Shown: piece after piece, positions 33,016 to 43,664 of the stretch | Layout of the letters: the number at the start of each line of letters is the position of its first letter | Numbering within the stretch: the stretch's first letter is position 1 | Source: Heloderma charlesbogerti | Taxonomy: Eukaryota; Chordata; Lepidosauria; Squamata; Helodermatidae | Direction: 5' to 3' | Assembly: GCA_026122225.1 (NCBI GenBank) | Contig: JANEZZ010001857.1 | Coordinates: 1 to 64,000, forward strand | DNA: 64,000 nucleotides | Translations under genes and position numbers: made by a program | Notes under the pieces: model-generated | Told to the model about the DNA's origin: nothing | Databases searched by the model: none | The model's input: the letters and a program-made list of their open reading frames with translations, nothing else

Positions 33016-34440
33016 AAGAAAGGAGGGGGCGGCTCTGCCAAGCCTTCACAAGTTTTTCCTGAACTAGGGGAGGGAACTGCCTTCTCTCGTTCACCTTTTG
33101 AAGTTTGGGGGAGAAACACTAATGAGTGCTCCTATGCAGACACCATTTTCTCCCCACAAAATGTCCCAGAATTATTCGACGTCATGACGTGGCGTCCTTC
33201 TGAACAACATTCTGGAGGGGAAATGCCCCTGGCCTATACGCCCCCCCCAGAGTTCTGCCCAAAATGATGCTACATCGCAACTTAGTGCCATGAGGGAGGG
33301 GAGGATTTGGGGAGGGCAAGTCGTGCCCCCCTCAAGCAGCAGTGCAGCCACTGGAGTGCTCTCCCCCCACCCTGATTCTTCACCCACCAAAAAACAGCGG
33401 AACTTCCCAAGCAACACTCCTGGGGACCAGGAAGGGGCTGCGGCAGTACGGTGACCGTTTTCGGCCCAGCACTACCACACCAACAATAATTTGGTTAGAT
33501 GCAGATCAATCTGTCAGCTGTTAATGTGCTACCGGAGTCTGGTCTCTCCCCTCAGCAAGCTGTAGCTCTCAGGGATCCACACCAGATCCAGCAGACGGAA
33601 ACGTGGCAGACCTCTTGGCGACTATGAACAACACCAGTGGCCGGAAAGGCATGGAATAGATTGGACTTGCTCTGCTTGCTGCCACCTCTGTCCCAGCAAG
33701 CTGGGCCCAAGTGGGCTTCATCTTGCTCTCACAGCCGCTCCCGCCGCACAGGAAATTGAAAGCCTGTTTAAAGGGGCCATCTCGGGTCAAGGCAGCAATT
33801 AGATAACACCTTCCCCAGCGCCAGATCACCAATTAACATTTGGGGATGGAGAGAGGGACCGTTCTGCCTCCGAAGCACGCTGGCCCCCTCCCCTCTACAG
33901 CTCATTAAGCGGCCGATCACAGCCCAAAGGGGCGCGTGCATCAAGCAGTCTTTGCCAGCACGAGGCCAAGGGGCGAAAAGAGCCACCAAGAGATGCGGGC
34001 GCGTGAAATATAGCTTTGATTTCCTGTCCTCATTGGCTGCGTGTCGACTTCAGGGCTTATTAGAGCAGTTAGGCCCCGTAACATGGTTGAAGCTGCATCA
34101 GGAGCAATAAAGGTTGATGTGCAAGTGACCAAAGCTCTGTTCCTCCCTCCCCTCCCCTGGAAAACCTCATTCAGCCACCTTGTAGCTTCTGAGAGGTCAT
34201 AACAGGCAAGTCCCACATGACTTCAAGCCTGTCTCTGCACCCATGAGGGCTAGTAACTTGTCTTTTTCTTTTTCAAGAGAAAAAGAAAACACAAAGAGGA
34301 AAGCCAGGAACTTTACAGAATGGAGAAATCTGTCCGCTGTACAAACATACTTTCCCTAGAAACGTTTTGCAAACCTGAAGCGAGCTAGCCCTGCAAGAAC
34401 AGCACTTAAGGCAAACTGGAAGGAAAATTAAAATACGTAC
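33015..34440. other. INTS3 intron, no recognised feature
   Basis: Non-repetitive, moderate G+C. No conserved peptide was recognised. Confidence 0.45.
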
Positions 34441-34489
34441 TTCTCTCGTCTCAGCTGGAGCAATAAGCAGGAAAGTGCCTCAGGGTGTT
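34441..34489 (-). CDS. INTS3: INTS3 exon (49 bp)
   Basis: This small exon is too short for an ORF scan. Acceptor TTGCAG, donor GTACGT. It encodes HPEALSCLLLQLRRE, with AA finishing a glutamate codon at its start and AA of a lysine codon at its end. Phase joins the 35411 exon to the 24508 exon exactly. Confidence 0.95.
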
Positions 34490-35410
34490 CTGCAATGGAA
34501 AGTAAGTTTTGTTAACCTGGGCTCAGCCGCTAACCAACCCCAACACAGAGCTCAGAGCCCCCAGGTACACTTTTTCCCCTATGGCATCAGAAGACAGCGG
34601 GGCGACACAGAGCGCTATTCTCTTTTGCTGAGGTGGTTAAGCCAGGGTCTGGGCTGTACCTCTGTCTCAGACAACAGGCTGGCATCCAGATGTCTGAATG
34701 CTCTTCCATAGAAAACATTAGAATTCTCCGCACACAGAAAAGTAGCACGCCCAGATGTTTAGGCTAGAACCTTTCTCTCCACAAGCAGAGTATGTGCGTA
34801 TCTGTGTGTATAAACACACACATACAAGTATATATAGAAACGTTCACACCTAATTCTTACAGAGTTGGTCAACCTTTGTCTGGGCTGTACCATTTCAGAC
34901 CCGGGGTACACGTAAGTGAAAGTTGCCCCATTAAAAAAAAAGAAAAAAAGAACACCTCTCCTTGCACATGGAAAACTAGCATGGCAAAAGGGCTAGCAAA
35001 GAACCCATCACTAGCTTTCTATGTGCAGGGAGGTTTTTATTTTCTTTTATCATGGGGCAAATATTCAGTCAACTCAGCCCGCACACAGTCTGAAATGACA
35101 CCGTCTAAGGATAGCTTTTACTGGGAACTCAGCCATGGGCTTTCAGAAATGGGATCTTGTGCAGCCAAATGTCACAGAAAAGAAACACCATGCTCCTTTG
35201 TGCTTCCTTAAGGTGCAGGTAACATGAAAGATAAGAGGTGGAGGAAACATCGGGGAGCCCCACCGGGCCTATATGTGCCTAGCTGGGCGTTCCCCCGGCT
35301 GAGCTGACAAGCAAGCACGAGAACGACGTGGACAGCGTGTTCCCCCCAGCTTCTCCCCGTATCACCCAAAATTGGAGCATTTGGTGGCCTTCCCCAGCTG
35401 GCTCGCTCAC
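34490..35410. other. INTS3 intron, no recognised feature
   Basis: Unique-looking sequence with short A-rich runs near 34928-34950. Confidence 0.45.
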
Positions 35411-35524
35411 CTTTATACTTGAGATGCTGAAGGATGGGGATGATGGTCTCCAGGGGGATGTTGTGCGCCAGGAAGAGCTGCCACGTGCAGTACTGCTCAA
35501 AGGTCTCCCACTCCAAACTCTGAA
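35411..35524 (-). CDS. INTS3: INTS3 exon
   Basis: 114 bp, acceptor CTCCCAG, donor GTGAGC. It encodes QSLEWETFEQYCTWQLFLAH then NIPLETIIPILQHLKYK. A threonine replaces the alanine I recall in the human QYCAWQ. Confidence 0.96.
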
Positions 35525-36243
35525 CTGGGAGGGGGGAAAAGAGAGGAAGCCGGCTCTCAACCACACTGTACGACGGGAGCAGGCAATGTGCTGCCCACAG
35601 GCAGCAACATGCCCCCAGACACCTTCCTTGGTGCCCACTGAGACACCTGGCTTCTCCCAACTTTTATTTTCAAACTATTTTTTGTATTTTCTTACTGGCA
35701 TCTGGGATGGCTTCAAAGCGAAGTGGGAGCCTCTAGCTGCTGCCCTCTTAATTTCTCATCAGCGCCTCTGGGCAGGTTCCTTGTCCTGTGCGACTAGCTG
35801 TGCCCACCCACGGCAGCCAGTCCATGGTTGTTTCCAGGACAGTTTCTCCAATTTCCAAATGTGCCCACAGGTCGCCTACTACGCCTGCCATACAGGAACA
35901 CGTACGACTCCCTCTCTCGAGTCACATCAGCACTGATTGCCCCGCAACTCCCCATGTTGTGCAGTAAAAGCTCCAGCTCAGGATGAAGTTTCTACAGCTG
36001 ACAGGGGTGCCTTCTGCTGAGCCAGGCCACTGGTTGATTTAGCCCAGGATGGCAGGACAGAGGCCCTCGGATTGGCAGCAGTGTCTTCAGCAGGACAGAG
36101 GTCCTTTCTTTCCCAGCCACGCTATCTGAGATCCCAGAGAACCGGAGGTAAGAGGGACTCATGAAGCAGCTGGCAAAAAGTCTCCCCCTGACCCCCACTT
36201 GACCGAGACTGTTTCTGTCCCCCACCCACCGAGCCCAACTCAC
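35525..36243. other. INTS3 intron, no recognised feature
   Basis: No repeat or peptide recognised. Confidence 0.45.
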
Positions 36244-36319
36244 TCAGAATGTTAAGGACCGAGTCCTTCCGGAACATCACCAGGTTCCCCATCATGACGT
36301 GGCACACCAGCTCCTGAAG
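36244..36319 (-). CDS. INTS3: INTS3 exon
   Basis: 76 bp, acceptor CCCAG, donor GTGAGT. It encodes LQELVCHVMMGNLVMFRKDS then VLNIL, ending with the first base of an isoleucine codon. Confidence 0.96.
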
Positions 36320-36524
36320 CTGGGAAAAGAGAGCAGGAGTCAGTAAGGCTGCTGTGAAGAGCATGTGGAAGAAAGATGGGGGAAGGGCAGTGGGAGTTAA
36401 AAAGCCACCCCAGTTATAGCCATTGTAAGGGGGTGATGGGCAATGGACCCATCTTTGATTGTTCCAAAGGAACAACTTACTATTCATTTCATTTCCGTAA
36501 CTGAGTGTGCATGTATTACTAAGC

Positions 36525-36915
36525 CATGATTTATGTTAACCATGGTTTGTTGCTTTGACCATGACTTGTCTTGCAGAGGGTCAAACAAACCACAGCTTGT
36601 TTCCCCTATTTCTGGTTTGCTTCTCTCCTGCCCATTTTGTCAGCCTTCAGAGTGGTTTTGTTTCCAGACTGTTCTTGCTGGGCGCCTTGGTTTCAGGGAG
36701 TGCAAACAAGCCAGGGATAAATCACAATTCTGGGTTCAGACATCACAATAAGCCATGGTTTAAACAAGCCAGACTTAGTACAACAAAGCATGGCTATTGG
36801 TGGTTTGTAGCTAGTTAACAAACCATGGCTTGTTTGTGAGGCTGGGTTCCCAACAACAAGCCAGATTCCAACAAACCACACCATGGCTTAGGCGTTACCC
36901 ATGAACCAGGCCTAT
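36525..36915. repeat. Unclassified repeat R6 with multiple CCATGGTTTGTT / AACAAACCATGG motifs
   Basis: AACCATGGTTTGTTGC, AAGCCATGGTTTAAACAAGC, GTTAACAAACCATGGCTTGT and CACCATGGCTTAGGCG form many mutually inverted short pairs. This layout is common in squamate non-autonomous DNA elements; class not established. Confidence 0.55.
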
Positions 36916-37067
36916 ATTACCCTTCCTCCAAAGACCTCAGGGTGCGTGAGTCCACTGTGTGTGTGTATGTTTCCACTGCCCCATTTCATCCTCACAGCAA
37001 CCCTGCTAAGTAAATCAGGCAGCATGATGTTGGCTAGGCCAGGATCCCCCACCAAAGGAAGTGAGCT

Positions 37068-37356
37068 GGGTGGCCATTAAGAAGGCCTTTTCTGCTGTGG
37101 CACCCTGGCTGTGGAATGAACTTCCCAGAGAGACTCACCTGGTGCCTACATTGTGCTCTTTTCAGCACAAGGTGAAGACCTTTTTATATTCCCAGGCTTT
37201 TTAGTTTTTCCGTTTCTGTTTTAAATCTGGTACTGTATTTTAAAACTTTGCCCTGCTGCTGGGTTCTATTTGGTTATCATTTTGATTTTTTTATACTGTC
37301 CCTGTAAACTTTCAAATGTTTATATTGTATTTTATCATCTTGTATTTTGTGGCTGT
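37068..37356 (+). mobile_element. CR1/L2-type LINE 3' end, left of a BovB insertion
   Basis: CCTGGCTGTGGAATGAACTT, CAGCACAAGGTGAAGACC and T-rich 3' UTR lead to ATTTTGTGGCTGT at 37344-37356. This 13-mer recurs with one mismatch at 39618-39630 after the BovB copy. Confidence 0.65.
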
Positions 37357-39617
37357 CCCCTTCATGGATCACTGCCTTGTTGTGGCGAAGGGGCTTGCGT
37401 AACTCAGTGAAGCCATAAGCTATGCCGTGCAGGGCCACCCAAGACGGACAGATCATGGCAGAGAGTTCTGACAAAATGTGGTCCACTGGAGAAGGAAATG
37501 GCAACCCACTCCAGTATTCTTGCCAAGAAAACCCCATGGAACGTATCACAAGGCTAAAAGATATGACGCCGGAAGATGAGACCCTCAGGTCGGAAGGTGT
37601 CCAATATGCTACCGGGGAAGAGCAGAGGGTATTTCCAAGTAGCGCCAGGATTTCCAAGAAAAAGAAATGCAAGAAAGCCAAGTGGCTGTCTGATGAGGCT
37701 TTACAAGTAGCTGAGGAAAGAAGGGAAGCGAAAAGCAAGGTAGAAAGGGGAAGATATATCCACCTGAATGCAGAGTTCCAGAGAATAGCAAGGAGAGACA
37801 AGAAGGCCTTCTTAAATGAATGATGAACAATGAACAATGCAAAGAAATTAAATGAACAATGCAAAGAAATCGAGGAAAACAACAGAATGGGAAAGACTAG
37901 AGATCTCTTCAAGAAAATTGGAGATCTCAAGGGAACGTTTTGTGCAAAGATGGGCATGATAAAGGACAAAGAAGGCAGGGACCTAACAGAAGCAGATGAG
38001 ATTAAGAAGAGGTGGCAAGAATACACAACTATACAGGAAAGATCTGAATGTCCCTGATAGCCATGATAGTGCGGTCACTGAACTTGAGCCAGACATCCTA
38101 GAGAGTGAAGTCAAGTGGGCCTTAGGAAGCATTACTAACAACAAAGCTAGCGGAGATGACAGTATTCCAGCTGAGCTATTTAAAATCCTAAAAGATGATG
38201 CTGTTAAAGTGCTGCATTCAATATGCCAACAAATCTGGAACACTCAACAGTGGCCACAAGACTGGAAAAGGTCAGTTTACATTCCAATTCCAAAGAAGGG
38301 CAACGCCAAAGAGTGTTCAAACTACCGCACAATTGCGCTCATTTCACATGCCAGCAAGGTGATGCTCAAAATCTTACAAGCTAGGCTTCAGCAGTATGCA
38401 AACCGAGAACTACCGGAAGTACAAGCTGGGTTTCGAAGAGGCAGAGGAACTAGAGATCAAATTGCCAACTTTCGCTGGATCATGGAGAAAGCAAGAGAAT
38501 TCCAGAAAAACATCTATTTCTGCTTCATTGACTACGCTAAAGCCTTTGATTGTGTGGATCACAACAAACTGTGGCAAATTCTTAAAGTGATGGGAGTACC
38601 AGACCACCTTATCTGTCTCCTGAGAAACCTGTACGAGGGTCAAGAAGCAACAGTAAGAACCAGACATGGAACAACCGAGTGGTTCAAAATTGGGAAAGGA
38701 GCACGACAAGGCTGCATATGGTCACCCTGCTTATTTAACTTATATGCAGAGTACATCATGAGAAACGCCGGGTTGGATGAATCACAGGTCGGAATTAAGA
38801 TCGCTGGGAGAATTATCAACAACCTCCGATATGCAGACGATACCACCCTAATGGCAGAAAGTGAAGAGGATCTCAAGAGCCTCTTGTTGAGGGTGAAAGA
38901 GGAGAGTGCAAAAGCTGGTTTGAAATACAACATTAAAAAAACGAAGATCATGGCATCTGGCCCCATCACTTCCTGGCATATAGAAGGGGAAGAAATGGAA
39001 GCAGTGACAGATTTTACTTTCTTGGGCTCCAAGATCACCGCAGACGGTGACTGTAGCCATGAAATTAAAAGACGCTTGCTCCTTGGGAGGAAAGCTGTGG
39101 CAAACCTAGACAGCATAGTAAGAAGCAGAGACATCACCTTGCCGACAAAGGTCCGTCTAATCAAAGCTATGGTTTTCCCAGTAGTAATGTATGGCTGTGA
39201 GAGCTGGACTATAAGGAAGGCTGAGTGCCGAAGAATTGATGCTTTCGAACTGTGGTGCTGGAGAAGACTCTTACGAGTCCCCTGGACTGCAAGGAGGTCA
39301 AATCAGTCCATCCTAAAGGAAATCAACCCTGAGTGCTCATTGGAAGGACAGATACTGAAGCTGAAGCTCAAATATTTTGGCCACCTAATGCGAAGAGAAA
39401 ACTCTCTGGAAAAGACCCTGATGCTGGGAAAGACTGAGGGCAAAAGGAGAAGGGGACGACAGAGGATGAGATGGCTAGACAGCATCACCGATGCAATGAA
39501 TATGAACTTGAGCACACTCCGGGAGAGAGCGCAGGACAGGAAGGCCTGGCGAGCTGTGGTCCATGGGGTCACGAAGAGTCGGACACGACTGAACAACTGA
39601 ACAACAACAACAACAAA
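37357..39617 (+). mobile_element. BovB retrotransposon, internally deleted (endonuclease missing), long open RT frame
   Basis: The 5' segment runs to about 37650, then jumps about 1 kb compared with the 26216 copy, losing the whole APE endonuclease. The remainder keeps a 534-codon open frame (37996-39600) with FIDYAKAFDCVDHNKLW, the intact box RYADD, FTFLGSKITADGD and the C-terminal tail. A 5-bp deletion near 38028 and a small tandem duplication near 37820-37860 break the frame upstream. A 13-bp duplication (one mismatch) flanks it. It lies in an INTS3 intron, antisense to INTS3. The left palindrome arm as seen here begins inside it (38993). Confidence 0.92.
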
Positions 39618-39695
39618 ATTTTGTGGTTGTAATTGTTGTGCACTGCCCAGAGAGCTTCAGCTATTGGGCGGTATAGAAATTTAAGAAATGAAGAC
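39618..39695 (+). mobile_element. CR1/L2-type LINE 3' terminus, right of BovB
   Basis: GCACTGCCCAGAGAGCTTCA and GCTATTGGGCGGTATAGAAA form the standard 3' end of this LINE type. Confidence 0.65.
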
Positions 39696-39731
39696 ATAGG
39701 CCCAAAGCCCCCCACAGTGAGTTTAGCACAG

Positions 39732-39862
39732 CCTTTCCCAACCGGATGCCCTCCAAACATTTTGGACTACAACTCCCATCCTCGCTAACCACTGGTCATG
39801 TTTTCTGGGGTTGATGGGACCTGTAGTCCAAAACAACTGGAAGGCACCAGGTTGGGGAGGCC
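39732..39862. mobile_element. R3 fold-back element
   Basis: CCTCCAAACATTTTGGACTA and CCTGTAGTCCAAAACAACTG are inverted halves; GCACCAGGTTGGGGAGGCC ends it. Confidence 0.7.
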
Positions 39863-39869
39863 TAGTTTA

Positions 39870-40570
39870 GTGGGTGAGGCTGAGTTCTCACTGAGGTGGG
39901 TCAACGTACCTCTGGACGGAGGGACCTCAGTTTTCAGGTGGGGACATGGAGGACTGTATGCTCCTCTGTACCACACCGACAACAACAGCCAGAGCTTTGT
40001 CTGTGCACAGAAAACTGTCATGTCAGGAAGAAGGTGAGGCTGGAAACAGTCATCCAGACATGTTAGCTTCCTATGCTGAGATAGGGATATATGGATTTTG
40101 TAAAATCCATTCTAAGATTCGCATATTGTCAGGTGCCTTTTGTTCCGTCATCCGTTCACTGATATAATCGGACTTTTTCCAGTTTCCCAAATTTGCGCAA
40201 ATTTGCACATTTCTGAAAGTGTGAAAAACCCTCCCAAATGCGCAAATCCTCCCCCTCAAATGCACATTTTCATGTATTAGAGTATGGGGGAAACGAGCAT
40301 TTTCGGCTGGTGTGGGGTTTTTTTAATGCATTTTCCTAACTTACATAAAATTCCAAAAATTAAAAAAGTTGGTCCACAAGTTGGCAGAATCCACGTGACT
40401 CAGTAAAAGCCAGTCCACTGCAGAATCTGGGGGCGGGATTCATAGAAATCCAAACTCATCTGAATCCATTACACATTTCTCTGACATCCCTACACTGGGA
40501 TATTTTTTAAATTTTGGTTTATATGAAGACATTCCCACACACACAGCAGTCTGTAGCGGTACAGCCACTT
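39870..40570. other. INTS3 intron, no recognised feature
   Basis: Unique-looking sequence; mirrored in the right arm. Confidence 0.45.
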
Positions 40571-40573
40571 TTG

Positions 40574-40645
40574 CCAGCTCACTAGGGATTTGAACCCAAG
40601 TCTCCTCAGGAGCAGTCGCATACTCTATCCACTACACCACCCTGG
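40574..40645 (-). mobile_element. tRNA-SINE head fragment
   Basis: Read in reverse, GGGTGGTGTAGTGGATAGAG and GACTTGGGTTCAAATCCCTA are tRNA-like A- and B-box regions. Confidence 0.6.
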
Positions 40646-40649
40646 GTTT

Positions 40650-41040
40650 TGTATAATGGGGCTGGGTGGAAAAATAAGACATTTTCAACATTCTAGTTTT
40701 GTATCTCTCTCTCTCTCTCCCCCCGCAACCCATCCAGGTTGGAGTATCTCAGTCTCTCAAAAGGTTTGGATGTTGAAAGTGGGCCAACAGTAGCACACTA
40801 AGCGAGGTTACTCAGAGACCCAAGAGGGCATCCTCCCTAGTAATGGTGCTCAGACCTGGACTGCAAAATTAGGCAAAGAAACTCTTATTTGGTTTAACAT
40901 GCTTCCTGACCACAGGATTTCGTCTTCCGCAGTTCAGGACTGGAAGCGGGGAGGGGGCTCAGCACGTTGGGGGCCACAGGGCAGCCCATAGTCCTGGCAA
41001 GGTCTCCAAAAACACTGAGTGCTAAAAGAAACCCCCCCTT
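40650..41040. other. INTS3 intron, no recognised feature
   Basis: Only a short (CT)n tract near 40704-40722. Confidence 0.45.
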
Positions 41041-41185
41041 TATTATTTTATTTATTTTATTGAATGATTTCATTTCTATACCGCCCAATAGCCAAAGCTC
41101 TCTGGGAGGTTCACAAACATTTAAACCAAAAAGCACACAGTAAAACAATATAAAATATAAAAACATCCCGCTGCCAATTCTCCAC
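41041..41185 (-). mobile_element. CR1/L2-type LINE 3' end, minus orientation
   Basis: ATTTCTATACCGCCCAATAG followed by CCAAAGCTCTCTGGGAGGTT is the reversed 3' terminus, with an (ATTT)n tail. Confidence 0.65.
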
Positions 41186-41189
41186 CAGC

Positions 41190-42195
41190 CACAACGCAGC
41201 CAGGAAATGAGAGGAAGCCAGGTGGGAAAGAATCACAGTGATATATGAGGGCAATCGAGGAACAGCTGGGGGAAAAACACGAGGTTTGGGGGTTTTTTTT
41301 AAGGCTGGGAACATCCAGAGTGTAGCAGGGGCCTAGCGAAGGATCAGGGCCCCCCCATGTCAGTTCAAACCTTTCCCATACATGATACCATCTGGTTGCC
41401 CTGCCAAGGAAAACCAGCCGAAGATTCAGACAGTCCCCAAACTGGCATGGGAAAAAGAGAAACTCTTTTACAACGGAACAGGGGAAAAACTGAGAGGTTT
41501 ATCCAAGGATGGGGGTGGGAGATCATCCCGTCGTCACCCCTGCGCCCCCCCTTCAGGCTCAGAAGTCTTACGCGTGGGGCCTGCGAATATATTGGCTGCT
41601 GAAGTCCCTGCCATTCTCCCCCCACCCCCCGCCTCTCCACTTTGGCTATTTTGGGGTTAGTCCACACTGGTGCCATAGCAACCTATTAGCACTGGCACCA
41701 CACAGCGGCCTTGCTCTCATGAGGCTCTTTACCCAGAACTCCACTCCAGCGCCGTTATCGTTTCTAAAATAAAACGGGGCTGGAGATCAGACTTGCCAGT
41801 AAGTCTGGACCTCTGGCCTGGCCATCAATTATTCCAACTTGGGGCGGGGGAGTTGGCTGCGGTGGCTTCCCAGGACTGAGCTCTGGGTGTCAGGAAAAGT
41901 GCCCGGAGTCCGACTCAAATTATGCCCCAGGGCCAGATGCTGGGCCAGATGTGCCAGCAGGGGGAGCCTCTCCCCAGCTCCCAGGCTGCAAAGCGACCTG
42001 GCAGATGACAAAAACTGTGCCCTGGACTGGGAAGTTTGATGGGAGGGCAGAAAGGAACCCAGTCCAATCTTCTTCCTGAAAGACAGGCCCATCCAGCCAC
42101 CAGTCTCCCAGTGGAGGTGGGGAGAAAACTGACTGTCTATCCCATCAAAAAGTTCCTATTGATGTTTTTTGTTATCAATCATTTATGTCCAACAT
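41190..42195. other. INTS3 intron, no recognised feature
   Basis: G+C-rich, non-repetitive; no supported coding frame. Confidence 0.45.
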
Positions 42196-42197
42196 GA

Positions 42198-42438
42198 AGA
42201 GAGCCAGTGTAGTGTAGTGGCTAGAGTGTTGGACTAGGGCTTGGGAAACTGGGTTTTAGTTTCCACTCGGCCAAAAAGCTCACTGGGCGCCTTTGGGACA
42301 GTCACTGGCTCTCAGCCTAACCTACCTCAAAGGGTTGTTGTGAGGATAAAATGGAGAGGAGGAGGACCACATACGCCACCTTAGGCTCCTTGGAGGAAAA
42401 GGCGGGATATAAATGTAACAAACAAACAAACAAACAAA
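42198..42438 (+). mobile_element. tRNA-derived SINE, plus orientation
   Basis: The best copy of its family in the window: GTAGTGTAGTGGCTAGAGTG (A-box region), TGGACTAGGGCTTGGG, TCAGCCTAACCTACCTCAAA, GGTTGTTGTGAGGATAAAAT, CTCCTTGGAGGAAAAGGCGG, ATATAAATGTAA and a (CAAA)n tail. Confidence 0.8.
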
Positions 42439-42489
42439 GCATTTTGAAAGTTAATTTGTTGGTGGTGTGTATGATTGTCAAAGATAGAC

Positions 42490-42745
42490 AGACTAAAAAC
42501 AGAATAATTTAAATATATATTTAGCGCTGAACATGATACTGGTGAAGGCAGAAGCTGAAATGCTTAGCACAACATATATCTTTAAATTAGTCAGTTGTTC
42601 GTCTGTCTCTTCAAAGATAGATAGACTAACAGCGGAGTAGTTTAAAATGTATTTAGTGCTAAACATGATACTGATGAAGGCGGAAGATGAAACGCTTAGC
42701 ATTAATATGTTTTAAAATTACTCCATTCTTAGTCTATCTATCTTT
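42490..42745 (+). repeat. Two-unit tandem repeat, about 125 bp each
   Basis: TTTAGCGCTGAACATGATAC with GGTGAAGGCAGAAGCTGAAA in unit one is repeated as TTTAGTGCTAAACATGATAC with TGATGAAGGCGGAAGATGAA in unit two. Each unit is followed by AGATAGAC-like text. Confidence 0.75.
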
Positions 42746-42847
42746 CTTATGTATTTTAACTGATGACTGACGGCATCCACACTGGATCCAGAGCCTCCTG
42801 GTTGCTTTTTGCTGTTGTGCCACTTTACACTCCCACCCTCTCTCTCT

Positions 42848-42849
<2 letters not shown>

Positions 42850-42879
<30 letters not shown>
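42850..42879 (+). repeat. (TG)n microsatellite
   Basis: About 15 TG units, same length as its mirror at 60114-60143. Confidence 0.9.
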
Positions 42880-42880
<1 letters not shown>

Positions 42881-43308
42881 CCACCTAAGTGTGTGTATAT
42901 GTATGTATTGTTAAATCAAATTCAGTCCTGTAAACCCCACCCACCCGTTCTTAATTTGCACTGTTAAATTCGGTCCTCGCAAACCCCACCCACCCATTTT
43001 TGCAGGCTGGGGAGGGCCCAAAGATGAAATTGAGAAAAAGCTGCACAGAGCGGAGTGGTAGTTCGCACCCAGACCCTTCCCCCTTGGGCTGCTGCTCTTT
43101 CCCCTACCCTTAGAATCACGGGACGGCTGAACCCGAGTCCCCCCATCTTGGTTTGGGTTGAGAACCCAACTCCGGTCCTGAAACAGATGGTGCATTTTGC
43201 CACATTCACGCAAACCCTGATGGGCAGACCGGCCGGCCATTGCAGGAGCCAAGAAATGCAACACGTGGATCCTGCATTCTCCCTCTTCTCCACACAGGCG
43301 GATCTTAC

Positions 43309-43377
43309 CTGAGCCGAGTCGATGACGGCCACAATCATGTTCAGCAGCTCCCCGCTCCGCAAGGTCTCGTCTGGAAA
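43309..43377 (-). CDS. INTS3: INTS3 exon, left-arm copy
   Basis: 69 bp, exactly 23 codons (FPDETLRSGELLNMIVAVID then SAQ), phase 0 on both sides, acceptor TCTCAG, donor GTAAGA. It is the last left-arm exon that is duplicated in the visible right arm. Confidence 0.96.
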
Positions 43378-43536
43378 CTGAGATGGAGAGGTAGACAAAC
43401 AAAAGATGGTAAAAGGAGACCTGTTCCCTCTTTCAAAGGCTCCTCCCACTTTCGGGGGGGGTACTACTACATTTTTGGCCTGGTTTACGTAAGCAACAGA
43501 ATCAGGTGATAGAATCCTGATGTGGTTCACTGGACT

Positions 43537-43659
43537 GGCTTCCCCAACATGGTGGCCTCCAGAAGTTTTGGACTTCAACTCCCATCAGCCCCAGCCAGTA
43601 TGGCGAACAATCAGGAATGCTGGGAGTTGTAGTCTGGAGGGCACCTGGTTGGGGAAGTC
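43537..43659. mobile_element. R3 fold-back element carrying a ZNF143/THAP11-like motif
   Basis: CTTCCCCAACATGGTGGCCT and the inverse GGCACCTGGTTGGGGAAG enclose TTTGGACTTCAACTCCCATC and AATGCTGGGAGTTGTAGTCT. The latter reads ACTACAACTCCCAGCATT in reverse, close to the ACTACAnnTCCCAGnATGC consensus I recall for ZNF143/THAP11. Confidence 0.65.
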
Positions 43660-43664
43660 TACAT

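Noticed and set aside
32230..33119. Three overlapping minus-strand frames of 211-285 codons (Ser-Leu and Thr-His repeats)
   Set aside because: They are translations of the GA/GT microsatellite, not genes.
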